Shown piece after piece: positions 32,972 to 42,272 of a DNA stretch of 64,000 nucleotides. The stretch covers positions 186,001 to 250,000 of the forward strand of contig MU270087.1 of assembly GCA_021432635.1 (NCBI GenBank), read 5' to 3'. The position numbers and the translations under genes were made by a program. Source of the DNA: Thozetella sp. PMI_491. Its lineage: Eukaryota > Ascomycota > Sordariomycetes > Chaetosphaeriales > Chaetosphaeriaceae. The notes below the pieces were generated by a model. The model was given only the letters and a program-made list of their open reading frames with translations. It was not told the origin of the DNA and made no database searches. How positions within the stretch are numbered: the stretch's first letter is position 1; every line of letters begins with the position of its first letter.

Positions 32972-33261
32972 ATGAAGATCAAGATCGTTCTAGCCTTCCT
33001 CGCAGCCTGCGCAGCAGTCGCGGCCATTCCTCTAGGGTCCTCGAGTAAGCTTATCAGGCTTCCTCGCCGTATTCTACTACTCTAATTAGCTTTACAGACG
33101 CAATTGTTCCTGCTGAGAACGGCCTGGTCAAGACCCGTTTTGAGCAGGTTCCCAGGAAGGTCAAGCGTCAGGACGATGATGGAGACGATGACGACGATGA
33201 CGATGATGATGACGATGACGACGATGATGACGATGACGATGACGATGATGGTGATGATTAA
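32972..33261 (+). CDS. Secreted peptide precursor with Kex2 site and poly-Asp tail
   Basis: Two exons in phase, 32972-33044 and 33098-33261, giving 78 residues. The intron has a GTAAGC donor and a TTTACAG acceptor. MKIKIVLAFLAACAAVAA is a clear signal peptide. A short propeptide follows, ending in RKVKR; Lys47-Arg48 is a Kex2 site. The remaining 30 residues are Gln, three Asp, Gly, 22 Asp, Gly, two Asp. Secretion plus a Kex2 site is the layout of fungal Kex2-processed peptides, including UstA-type RiPP precursors, and a UstYa gene lies nearby. The tail has no Tyr, Phe or Ile core, so it is not a classical dikaritin precursor. Gln after the cut could become pyroglutamate. An Asp-only peptide would bind Ca2+ or other metals. 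Existence as a gene is likely; function is unknown. Confidence 0.75.
33170..33258 (+). repeat. GAY trinucleotide tract (poly-Asp codons)
   Basis: A run of GAC and GAT codons coding the Asp tail of the peptide gene, interrupted by GGA and GGT. The two codons alternate irregularly, so this is not a recent pure-triplet expansion. Imperfect repeats still allow length change by slippage. Confidence 0.9.
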
Positions 33262-34088
33262 CCACCATATGTTGCGGGCTACTGAGGCCGAATTTGAGTG
33301 ATTACCTAGCTCTGTCATGAAGGATGAATGTTGCCCACAACTGCCATGCTCAGCTCGCTCCGTATATGAGAGCTTCTGAGCGTCCATTCTTTAGTTAGCG
33401 GTAATAGTGTCAGTTATAGCTTTGCTTCAGACATCTGCCTTTGAATATGATTGCTCTCTTGCGCGACAAGCATCTGTTTCTGTGCCATGCTCGGATGCCG
33501 AAGCTCTGGCAACGTATTTCAGGTCTAGCAGGTGCTCACTAAACCTCGGTGTGAAACAGCTGTGTTTAGGTGAACTACTACAACTACATTATCAGCAACC
33601 ACTATTCTAGAACACATGCCCCTGTTGCTTCAACGAGGAACGTTAGTTGGTGGGTCCCGGGCCTCGATGGGTGTCGGTGGCCCACATTCGCTTACTCCCG
33701 TCCTGCCAGAGATCGGATTACCCCCGCTGGCGTCTGTCTTGGCATCAGCTAGGCTTTGGTAGGGCAACTCCGATCCGCGTATTCTTCGTGCGGTGTAGAT
33801 CCTAGTTCACATGGTCCTGTTCTTCGGTTCTTGGAGTAGAGCATAGGGTATATGTAGTTTCGATATGGAAGCGCTAATTTTCAATGCGGAGCTGGTTGCT
33901 CGCGCAAGTCTAGATTCAACAAAACAAGTCATTCAGAACGCCGGCTTCCTCGGATATCTCCTCATAGCAGAAAACAGTCTGTGGGTCGTAAAGTCTCACA
34001 ACCAAGGCCAATCCATAATTACATTGTGGTGTAGCCCCCGTATACACCGGATATCAAGGCAAAGGAATCAGAAGGAAGGAGCAAAGGC
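33262..34088. other. Intergenic region
   Basis: 3' region of the peptide gene and of the convergent dienelactone hydrolase gene. No gene recognised. Confidence 0.5.
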
Positions 34089-35110
34089 CTACTGGGCGCC
34101 CAGGCCAAAGTGCTTGTCGAACCACCGGAGGGCCTGGTCTTCAGCCGCCTCGGCCTGCTTCGTGACGTCGACGAGGAGCGTGTCGGCGCGGATGGCGAAG
34201 CCGTGGCCGCAGTTCTCGTAGATGACGGCCTCGCCCGTTTGGCCGGCGGGCTTCGCTTCGACGATGGCCTTGATCTTCTTGGCGGCCTCGACCGGGGTCT
34301 GGCCGTCGGTGTCGGCCAGTGCAAACGCCACGGGTCGCTTGATATTCTCGATGTCGGTGGGCAGAGACAGGAAGCTGGGGTGGGCGGCGAAACCGGCATC
34401 AATCAGAGGTTTGCCCCCGACCTTCTCGGTGTCGGCGGCCAGCAGGGCGACGTGCTTGCCGCCCCAGCAGAAGCCGGCCGCGCCGACGGGGAGCGTGGCG
34501 CCCTCGGCCTGGCGCAGGCCGACGAAGAAGTTCTTGACGACAGGGTAGGAGCGCCCTGGCCGGTTGTAAAACATGAAGGGGGCCATGGCGTAGACGGCGC
34601 CGCCGATACCAGTCCTATGCATGCGGGTCAGCACGGGTAGCGAAAGAAGGAGCGACGAGCATTCGCGCCTGGTTCTAGCGGGGGGTTCTTACGCCTTCTT
34701 GACCAAGCCGTTGGGATTGAAGATGTTCCTCATCGAGTCTAGCGCCCAGACAGGGGCGGAGTGGCCTGCAATGCAGCTTGTTAACAGATCGAGTCGGCAA
34801 TGCGATAGCGCGGTAAGAACCTACCCAACATGAAGTCGGGGACGTAGACGCGGTAGCTGCTCTTGTCGGCATAATTGTCGGCCAGGATGCGGTTGTTGAC
34901 AAACTTCCAGCCGAAGGCGTCGGGGATGACGACGATGGTGCCTTTGACGTCGCCGGTCTTCTTGGGCTCAGCGACGTAGACATCGAGGCCGTGCAGCTTC
35001 ACTTCCTTGCCGCGGGGTGTGCCCGGGTGGACGTGGCCGCTGAAGCAATCGGGGCAGGACATATTTGGTAGCTGGTAGGTGGCTGGTAGCTGGAAGTTTT
35101 GGGTGTTCAA
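34089..35110 (-). CDS. Dienelactone hydrolase-family protein
   Basis: Cytosolic alpha/beta hydrolase. Three exons in phase: 35110-34825, 34765-34693, 34614-34089, giving 294 residues from the ATG at 35110, or 278 from the ATG at 35062, which begins MSCPDCFSGHVHPGTP, the usual start of this fungal family. The nucleophile elbow GFCWGG has the catalytic Cys typical of dienelactone hydrolases; DTDGQTP supplies the Asp and NCGHGF the His. Such enzymes open lactone rings of aromatic breakdown products or related esters. The stretch VVIPDAFGWKFVNNRILADN is typical of the family (cited here up to 20 residues). A stop codon immediately precedes the first ATG. The gene borders the secondary-metabolism-like block, but this family is also common in primary catabolism, so cluster membership is uncertain. 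Confidence 0.92.
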
Positions 35111-36879
35111 GTGGTCTGGAGAGCTTTGAGGCGCGGGGGCGGGGCTGGCGAGGGGTAAGAGAGGTGCTTCAGAGAGGTTGGCCGTGCGATCCGAGATGCT
35201 GTCGAAAGAAAAGATGCTGGAGGACGGCGGGAAGGAGCTGCTGAGCTGGTCTTGATAAAGGTTCGTGGTCTCATCTCGTGCGCTTGTCTCAGCGACGTCA
35301 TTGGCTCACGGGAGACTCGGATAGCAGCCCCACCGGGTGTTGGTGTCCGGACATGAGCGGCACGTCGCTGTTGGACGCTGGAACAGCGAGCGGGGCGCAG
35401 GACGGGCTCTAAAATGCCAAGTACCGATCTTTAGGCACGCATGCCCACCTAGTGTCGACTAGGTGCCCGTCCGCCTCGTCGCAGCTGCTCCCCGCGAGCC
35501 CCGCCAGCGAGGGCGAGAGAGCGCGGGCAGCGACGCGACCCAGCCCTCTACCCAGTTATTTATGGGGTCGCTCGGCCTCGCGCGCCGCCCTGTCAGCGCG
35601 ACCGCACCCTTCCCCTACGGAGCCCAAGACCCTACCGGCACTACTTCGCTCGCCGGTTTCCAGGGCCCACAACACCTAGCCGGCCGCCCGACGACAATGC
35701 CAGGCCGGCCGCCTTGAAAAAAAGGAAGGAGGAGAAACATCTCGAATGCATGGAAGCCGGCTGCATGCTGGTTTGCATTCGCCCTTGCTCAGCGAATGGC
35801 ATGCGCGTCGCGGGCGGCCGATGCAAGCCTGTCAGCTATCACTGGGAACTTCTGCCTATACTCTGCGCTGTGGCTACCGCTCCCCAAGCGCTCAGCCAGC
35901 CAGAGCGATTGATCGTCCATAGGCAATGCGCGTGTTGGGGGCGCGAGCGTCGGCCTTCGGGACGTCGCTCAAAGGACGCTAAGCCGAAAGCGTGCAGTGC
36001 ATCCACAAAACGGCTGGGGCGTGCGCTCATGCACGCCATGTACTTTGTACTTCGCAATTCCGAGACGCACTCGCCTTTCGGGCCCTACTGGCTCTTGCCG
36101 AACAGGCCAGACTGCGCGACGCCGTCCAGTCGCGCCATCCTTTTTCGTCGCCTGCTTGCGACGAGTTTGAGGGAGAGACGACCAGTTTCAGGGAAACCCG
36201 CTGTCCGGAAGCGGAGGGAGAGCTATCTGCAGATTGAACGTGTCCTCCGCTGGAGAGCTGGCGCTGCATATTGGAAGGCAGCGTGGCATTTCGCAGGAGC
36301 GCCAGGAAGCTTGGGTACCTTACCCGCCGGTGCCTGCCTAGCCAATTAGTAGTTAGCCTCCACTCCTTCAGCGGGCTGCAATCCGATACGATTACCTTGG
36401 CACCAGCAAATCGACAAAAGTTACACGAACGCCCCACCACCAGTGCCGAGTTTCCTTTCCAGTTGGCTCCTTTTGTCAACGCATACGAAGTGCCAACCTT
36501 CACAACTGTATTGCTCAGGCACAGTCGGGTTTGGCCCCTGAGCTTGGGTAAGAAATACCACCTAGACAGATCGATATTATGACACTAGCAAATCGAATTG
36601 GCACAGATGGGGCGAAAGCAGCCATTAATTTGCGGGGGTGAGAATATCGCGTTTGTATATTCTTGGTTTTGTTGCCTGTTTATGTACAAACCGCCCGTCT
36701 ACCGACGCCAACCCGGATTTTCGGCCCCATTCATATATACCTCATGACCATGTCAGCTGCGTAGCAGCCACCAGGAAAAGACAAAAGGCGCAGTTCAGTA
36801 TCTCGCATGGCTCATCGGCTCAGAACAGTTCCGCTCTTCGCGGCGCCGTGGCAAGGGGATGCCCGTGTCGAGCTGCAAC
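35111..36879. other. Intergenic region
   Basis: The first few hundred bases are the dienelactone hydrolase promoter. A 211-codon open frame at 35714-36349 (+) is rich in Arg, Cys and Ala, has no motif and starts in a purine tract, so I do not call it. The 3' region of the next gene begins near 36640. Confidence 0.45.
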
Positions 36880-37308
36880 TTAGTTGTAGTTACCGTAGAC
36901 GCGGATGACAAGGTTGTCGTTGCTGGTGAGCGCTGTGGTGCCCTCGATGAAGCACACGGAATCGCCGCCGGCAGTGCCGCAGCCGAGGAAAGTGCAGCCG
37001 GCCGCTACGGTCTTGGCAATCGAAGCAGCTTCGCTGTAAGTGCCGGTCTGGGTGCCCGAGGCCGCGAAGGCCGAGACGTAGGTCGTGACGCCGTGTGCCG
37101 TGACCTGGGCCAGGATGACCGGGGTCGAAGTGACGGTGAAAGACCCGCTGCCCTTGGCGGCGACCAGGTTGGCGGCGCTGGTGGCAGCGTCCCGAGTGCC
37201 CCAGTTCTGGATGCCGCAGGTCGGGAACCACCTCTGCTCGAGCGGGACGGCGCTGGCAACGCCGGCCAACGCGACGGAGAGGAGGGAGACGATGCTGAGC
37301 TTGGCCAT
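36880..37308 (-). CDS. Small secreted cysteine-containing protein
   Basis: A single-exon gene of 142 residues. MAKLSIVSLLSVALAGVASA is a signal peptide with a likely cut before VPLEQR. The mature part starts WFPTCGIQNWGTRDAAT and is rich in Ala, Gly, Ser and Thr, with four Cys (TCG, GCTFLGC, VCF) that could form two disulfides. It ends NLVIRVYGNYN. I chose the ATG at 37308 because the frame upstream to 37506 codes no hydrophobic start and the signal peptide begins exactly here; a TATA element lies 127 bases upstream. I do not recognise the family. Size, signal peptide and paired Cys fit an effector-like or cell-wall protein, but no activity is visible. Confidence 0.8.
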   Translation of the reverse strand: MAKLSIVSLLSVALAGVASAVPLEQRWFPTCGIQNWGTRDAATSAANLVAAKGSGSFTVTSTPVILAQVTAHGVTTYVSAFAASGTQTGTYSEAASIAKTVAAGCTFLGCGTAGGDSVCFIEGTTALTSNDNLVIRVYGNYN

Positions 37309-38698
37309 TTTGAATCGGAGCTGGAGGAGGTGGAGTGGGAGTCCGAGTTCACAAGTCGAGCAGATGAGGTGAGGTTGCTGATGGAGTGAAGACAGAACAA
37401 GGTTGGCATTGCTGGGCATGCCGTGGCAGGCCTTCTTATAGTTATGCAGTAGAAAGGGTTCGTCACTTTCCTCATACTTTGCACTTGCCCCACGCAAATA
37501 CTTCATAAGCCTCTTCCCTTCTGGTTGTCGGCAATGTTGCTACCCCAAGAGGAGCCAAGAGACTACGGAAGCGGCGCAGTGAGCACCGTGTAGCGGGCCT
37601 ATACGACACTAGCAAAAGTCCGAGGCAGAGCAGGACCGAGGACGCACCGAAAACAGTTGCGCTGTCTCTGCATAGGGAGGACAAGCTTGGATTGGTTGGC
37701 GCATAGCGGTTTAGCGTGCGAGTTGCCGCCGTGCAATTAAACGCAAGCGGTTCCTAGCCCCTTAACAGCGCACATGGGGCCACAGCTAAGAAAGGATTTC
37801 TGGGGTAGCCGAAGGAGCGGCAATGCAACACTCCCGCATCGCATCATCGGAATTTACATGGCCTTATTTGGTGTGCTCTACTCGATCTTGCTGCGCAGGC
37901 GTGTGGAATCATGTGGGGCTTGAGGCCCGCGCGCTGTCCATGCCTTCTCACCTGGTTAGGCAGGCGTATAGCAGCACCTGATGCTACGTAACAGGCTTGG
38001 GGGTTGAATATCCGATGCACTATAGAAATAAAAGTACAACCAGCCGTAGACCGATGCGCCTAGGATCGGGTAAGCAGGTGGCCCCTAATGCTACCTCCCC
38101 AGCTGAGTGGCAACGACCGATGAGCCGAGACCCTATTTAGCAAATGTCACAGCAACCTTAAAGGATTGCGACCCCAACTTTGTTCGTGTCCATCGACTGG
38201 ACGGGTCCTCGGCTGCGGGATCTTGTGAAGAATATTTCCGGCCAGGGCAAAACTGGATTACAAATTTCTGGAGAGAGAGAAAGAAGTAGCATAGAGGTTA
38301 CCATAAATATGACGTCTCATTCCCGGTTGGTCGGCAATCGCATCTAGATGATCTGATATGTCAAGGTACGTAGCTGCCTACCTCGGCCGAGCTACGCCGA
38401 GCTTCGCTGCTTCGCTTATTCCCATGGATGCGGTTCCAAATAGAGACAAACTGGGTACACAGTAGCCTGCAAAAGTCTAGGATGGCATTGAAGATGGGTA
38501 ATGTAGTGTCCCGGTACAGTAGCACTAAAATAAGACAAATACCCCGGCTTGCGTATGTCTCTGCCCTATTGGCATCATGGACATGGGGCGATCAAAGGCA
38601 GCCCTATGAGGCCTGTTCCTATTAATCAACATATTGTACGAGGAGAGGAGATTCTGCGCTCTTATACGGAGCCGCACTGGCGCAGAAGGTATGAGACT
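37309..38698. other. Intergenic region
   Basis: Promoter of the small secreted protein gene, then sequence without any gene I can support. Repeated CGGCCGAGCTACGCCGAG-like pieces occur near 38384-38402. Confidence 0.45.
37435..37440 (-). promoter_or_regulatory. TATA box of the small secreted protein gene
   Basis: TATAAG on the minus strand, about 127 bases upstream of the ATG at 37308, at a usual distance for fungal genes with a short leader. Confidence 0.5.
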
Positions 38699-40079
38699 CA
38701 AAAACAGCAACACAGGGACCTATAGTGGCCTGAAGCCGCCGGCGAGCCCCCGTATTTGACCATCAACGACCCCCGGGTTCTGTCGCTCAACCACCCCCTG
38801 GCATGGGACTTCAAGCCAAGCGATAACCAGCTCGTCAACGTGTGGATTGACCGCGACACCTCGGACCAGACATTGCGAGTACGCATCAATGCCATCAACG
38901 CTGCGATCAAGAACCCTCGCAACATCACAGAATGGATGTTGTCCTCCCCTCCACTTGAGAAGAAGGACATGCAGAGCCAGTTTGATTGGTTCGCGGGCTT
39001 ACAGAGAGCGAGAGAGTTGTTGCTGGGACGCACGCCGAGCTCAGCCGAAGAATCAGCTCTGCGCCGTTGCATGATGGACTTGAACCCAGACCAGCAGAAA
39101 GCATTCCTTGGATTGGAGGAATGACCCTTCGGACATTGGGCCGTTTCGGGCTGTCCTGGCAGCGGCAAAACAGCGCTTGGCGTGACTGTGGCTGCGCTCG
39201 CGTTCTTGGGCGGCTGCCGCAATGTCCTCGTTATAAATCTGCCAAAGAATCCAAGTGAAAGGAAGTTGAGTCGCGACCTGCGAGCACATGGAGCGGCCCA
39301 CAGGTGACTTCGCGCCGCGAGGACGACCAAAACGACTTCGACATCCCTCTGGTTGACTTCGACGAGCCTGCTGCCTCTCAGGCATTCAGCAACGAAATGG
39401 GGAGCCGTGGTCCTCTCCCTAAAATTCCATCCGAAAGTTCCCCCGCCCACATCCTCACCACTGGTTCTCCGAACAAGCAGTATGACGATATTGCCGAGGA
39501 TCTCACCAACGCTTTCATTCGCCTTGGTGTCGATCCGGCCGAGATAGTTATCACTCACGCCAATCCTATGGGCAGGGAGAAGCGCAAAATCGGCAATGCT
39601 GGTACCAAGGCTCTCGAGTTTAGGATCGATGAGTTCAATGACCTCCTCATGACCGACACGGAGAACATTCTCTACGAAGCACGGAGGACGCCCGAGTCAA
39701 CAAACTCATATCGAAGCTGCATGGAGGAAACCGCAATCTCACTCATCGGGTTAAGCAGCTCTTGGAGCAAGACGATGACTTCGCAGAGCTTCGTGACTTC
39801 GTCCGGGACGGACAGGACAATCCTCAGCGTTGGAAAGACAACCGTGAGAGGATCACGGGGCAGAGCGAGACATTACGTCGAAATGCCTCCGTCGGTCACG
39901 CATCATCATCGGCACCCCGGTCGCCATCTCTCGGATGTTCTCCCGTGATGCTTCCACCGACGACTTCGCGATGGTGCTAGTCGAGGAAGCACTCGACCAA
40001 AGATGGCACCAAGGAGGACAACGAAACTGCTCAGGCGCAGTACGAGGAAACCGGAACCGATGCCTTGAACAGCTGGTGA
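38699..40079 (+). pseudogene. Decayed P-loop helicase-like (SF1) gene
   Basis: Fragments of one protein are spread over several frames. In one frame, LTINDPRVLSLNHPLAWDF to LNPDQQKAFLGLEE is followed by a TGA at 39122-39124 and then, without a change of frame, PFGHWAVSGCPGSGKTALG, a clear Walker A box. That frame stops again near 39303. The sequence resumes in other frames: NKQYDDIAEDLTNAFIRLG, then VKQLLEQDDDFAELRDFVR after another shift near 39700, and finally IIIGTPVAISRMF and MVLVEEA, which resembles a helicase motif II region. An upstream TAG also breaks the first frame. Similar intact proteins in Sordariomycetes belong to large DNA2/NAM7-like P-loop ATPases. At least two stops and two frameshifts make this a pseudogene. 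Confidence 0.75.
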
Positions 40080-40981
40080 TGTGTTGGGGCGAAACTCCAG
40101 AATCTTGTTCCCAGATTAACTAGAAATGCCGCGACTTGGGACTCGATCCTTCGAAAACGACATCAAGAATGAATGCGATTAAGCATCTCGACGGCCAGGA
40201 ATGGCAAGACTGGGTACCAGAGCGAAAGGCGGAGCGGGAGCTAGGACAAACATTGTCAGTTCAGCTCAGCTCGGACAGGAACGAATACACTAGCAGCCGG
40301 CAATAGCTGCATTTGAGAGGATTTATTCCCCATGCATGTCATGTCAGCGCTTGGTTTTATACTTTCTCGCTTTCATCGTGGACGCGCGCAGAGGCGCTAG
40401 GGGGTTGCACTTCGGAAGGCGGCCAAAGCCCGAGGCATTTCCAATCAAGAGGCACCGCGGGCGTTTGAATGAAAGCCTCGGAGCAAAATGACTAAGCTCA
40501 TGGCGATCCTAGATTCTTTGGAGCTGGTTTCCCGGGCTCGGAATGCTGCCCCTGATTGACGGCTGTGCCGGCACAGACGCGGACCTGGGCTGCCGCTAAG
40601 CGACACACTCTTTCGGGGCCCGTGCTTGGAGCGATATGGTGCCGCTGCGCGAACGGTTATGCTATCGGGCCCATTTAATAACGCTTATATTGCGCCCAGG
40701 GCAGTCCCGGGTCTTGATGCGGAAAGTCGGTCCCAAGAATCCAGCAGAGTGCGTAAGATCCCAAATAGCCGCCAGGGCGCGCAGCCCAGGTGCGAGGGGC
40801 CCGATGGGGAACCCCCAGCCGTGTCCGGCACGTCTTGGCGATATATGAAGGAATACGGCCACCGGCTCGCAAGCTATGTAGTGACGGCATCTGGGTCATC
40901 TTTCCTTCTTTATCCCATTTGCGCAGGATTGAGCAAGTAAACCTCTTCCAGGCTTCCAGATAACGAACGCCCAACTACACA
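40080..40981. other. Intergenic region upstream of the SOD-like gene
   Basis: The last part holds the promoter of the SOD-like gene, with GATATATGA at about 40839-40847 as a possible TATA element. Nothing else recognised. Confidence 0.45.
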
Positions 40982-41622
40982 ATGCAGTTGTCGCTGTTGG
41001 CCAGTTCGCTCGCGGCGCTGGGTATCGCCTCGGCCCAGACGACGGGAAAACTCGGCGATGCCCCCATGGTCCACAGTAACACGACCGGGGTTAAGTACCG
41101 GGCCGTGATCGAGTCGGACGTCATCCACGGCTCCGTCACCGCCCTCTCGATGGGCATTGGCATCAACTATACCATCGGGCTCCACCAGCTGCCCGTCGAA
41201 AGGGGCCCGTTCAGTTCGTTGGATCACTAACGAGTCAGTGAAGACACCAGCCAGCTAATTCAATACAGAGTACCACATCCATGTTAACCCGGTGCCCGCC
41301 AATGGCAGCTGTGACGCAACTGGCGGCCACCTTGACCCCTATGTCAGGGGAGACTCTCCCGCGTGCGACGACAAGGCGCCTGCCACCTGCCAGATTGGAG
41401 ACCTGTCTGGCAAGTACGGCATTGTCATTGGGCCTTCGGGTTTGAAGATGTGAGATGCGCTGTTCCGACTCAAAGTGCCAAGGGCTAACTCGCGGGGCTA
41501 GGTTCAATGATCCTTATACATCCCTCGACCCCGGTTCGATTGCATTCATTGCTAACCGCAGCGCCGTGTTCCACGATAAAAACGGAACGAGGGTCGGCTG
41601 TGCCAATTTCGAGAAGATATAG
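40982..41622 (+). CDS. Secreted Cu-only superoxide dismutase-like protein
   Basis: Three exons in phase: 40982-41213, 41269-41449, 41502-41622, giving 177 residues. The signal peptide is MQLSLLASSLAALGIASA. The metal-site strand KYHIHVNPVPANGSC has the paired His of the SOD fold, followed by GGHLDPY, with the third His, and the Cys of the conserved disulfide, then CQIGDLSGKYG, and near the C terminus LDPGSIAFIANRSAVFH with another His. The spacing, and loss of the zinc loop and electrostatic loop, match fungal Cu-only SOD-like proteins (Candida Sod5 type), which work outside the cell against superoxide. No GPI-anchor tail is visible, so it is probably released. Asn-linked glycosylation sites are present. 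Zinc-free catalysis is inferred from the family. Confidence 0.88.
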
Positions 41623-42272
41623 TTAGGCCTTACGTGATGGCTAGGAAGGTTCTAGCCGAGGCGCTACGAGGCAGGCAGGATATATAGGGTCCTATTAAAT
41701 GTAAATAGTTTCCACAAAAAGTAATTGAGATCGGGGTATAGATCTCCCTTGGTTTTTCGTCAGCCGTATGCGTAAGTTCAGGTGCACTGCATATGGTGCG
41801 CAATCCCTGTAGTAAAGAGTTCATGCAGCGTGTAGAGCGCATGTTGGAGGGTTGTTTAGGCCCCAACATATGTCGGTTGGTTTAGAGGCAGAGATGACTA
41901 GGGCCAGTAAACTGCGTGTCGTAAATTGCGAGCCTCCCAGCATGACACTTTCAATATACTCGCTCTCCTCTTCGCGCCTACTAGCATCTACAATTGGGCT
42001 AGTCGACCGTTCAGAGTGGATCGGAGAGTCTCCCGATCGCCGGGATGCTGCACCTTCCTTCCCGGGCAATGGGACCCCACCCGGCATCCCGGGGCTGTGT
42101 TATCGTGATCCAGCCACCCCGCACCCTCAAGCCGACATCCATCACCAAGAGACAGCGTTCTGTCCTTTATTCCACCGACAGCATTTCTCACCGGAACCGG
42201 CGCGAGGGCTGAATACCTGACTCGTCTGGACGATTTGCATTCTCGCCCCATCGGCGGCAACCTTGGACCAAC
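41623..42272. other. Intergenic region
   Basis: 3' region of the SOD-like gene and promoter of the next gene. No gene recognised. Confidence 0.5.

Noticed and set aside
33170-33258. GAY tract as a plain microsatellite without a gene
   Set aside because: The tract is in frame behind a signal peptide, an intron with good borders and a Lys-Arg site, and ends in a stop; a gene is the better reading.
34110-34640. 176-codon open frame on the plus strand
   Set aside because: Antisense to the third exon of the dienelactone hydrolase gene, whose motifs are unmistakable; a codon-bias shadow.
35714-36349. 211-codon open frame on the plus strand
   Set aside because: No recognisable motif, poor codon pattern and a start in a purine-rich tract; not enough to call a gene.
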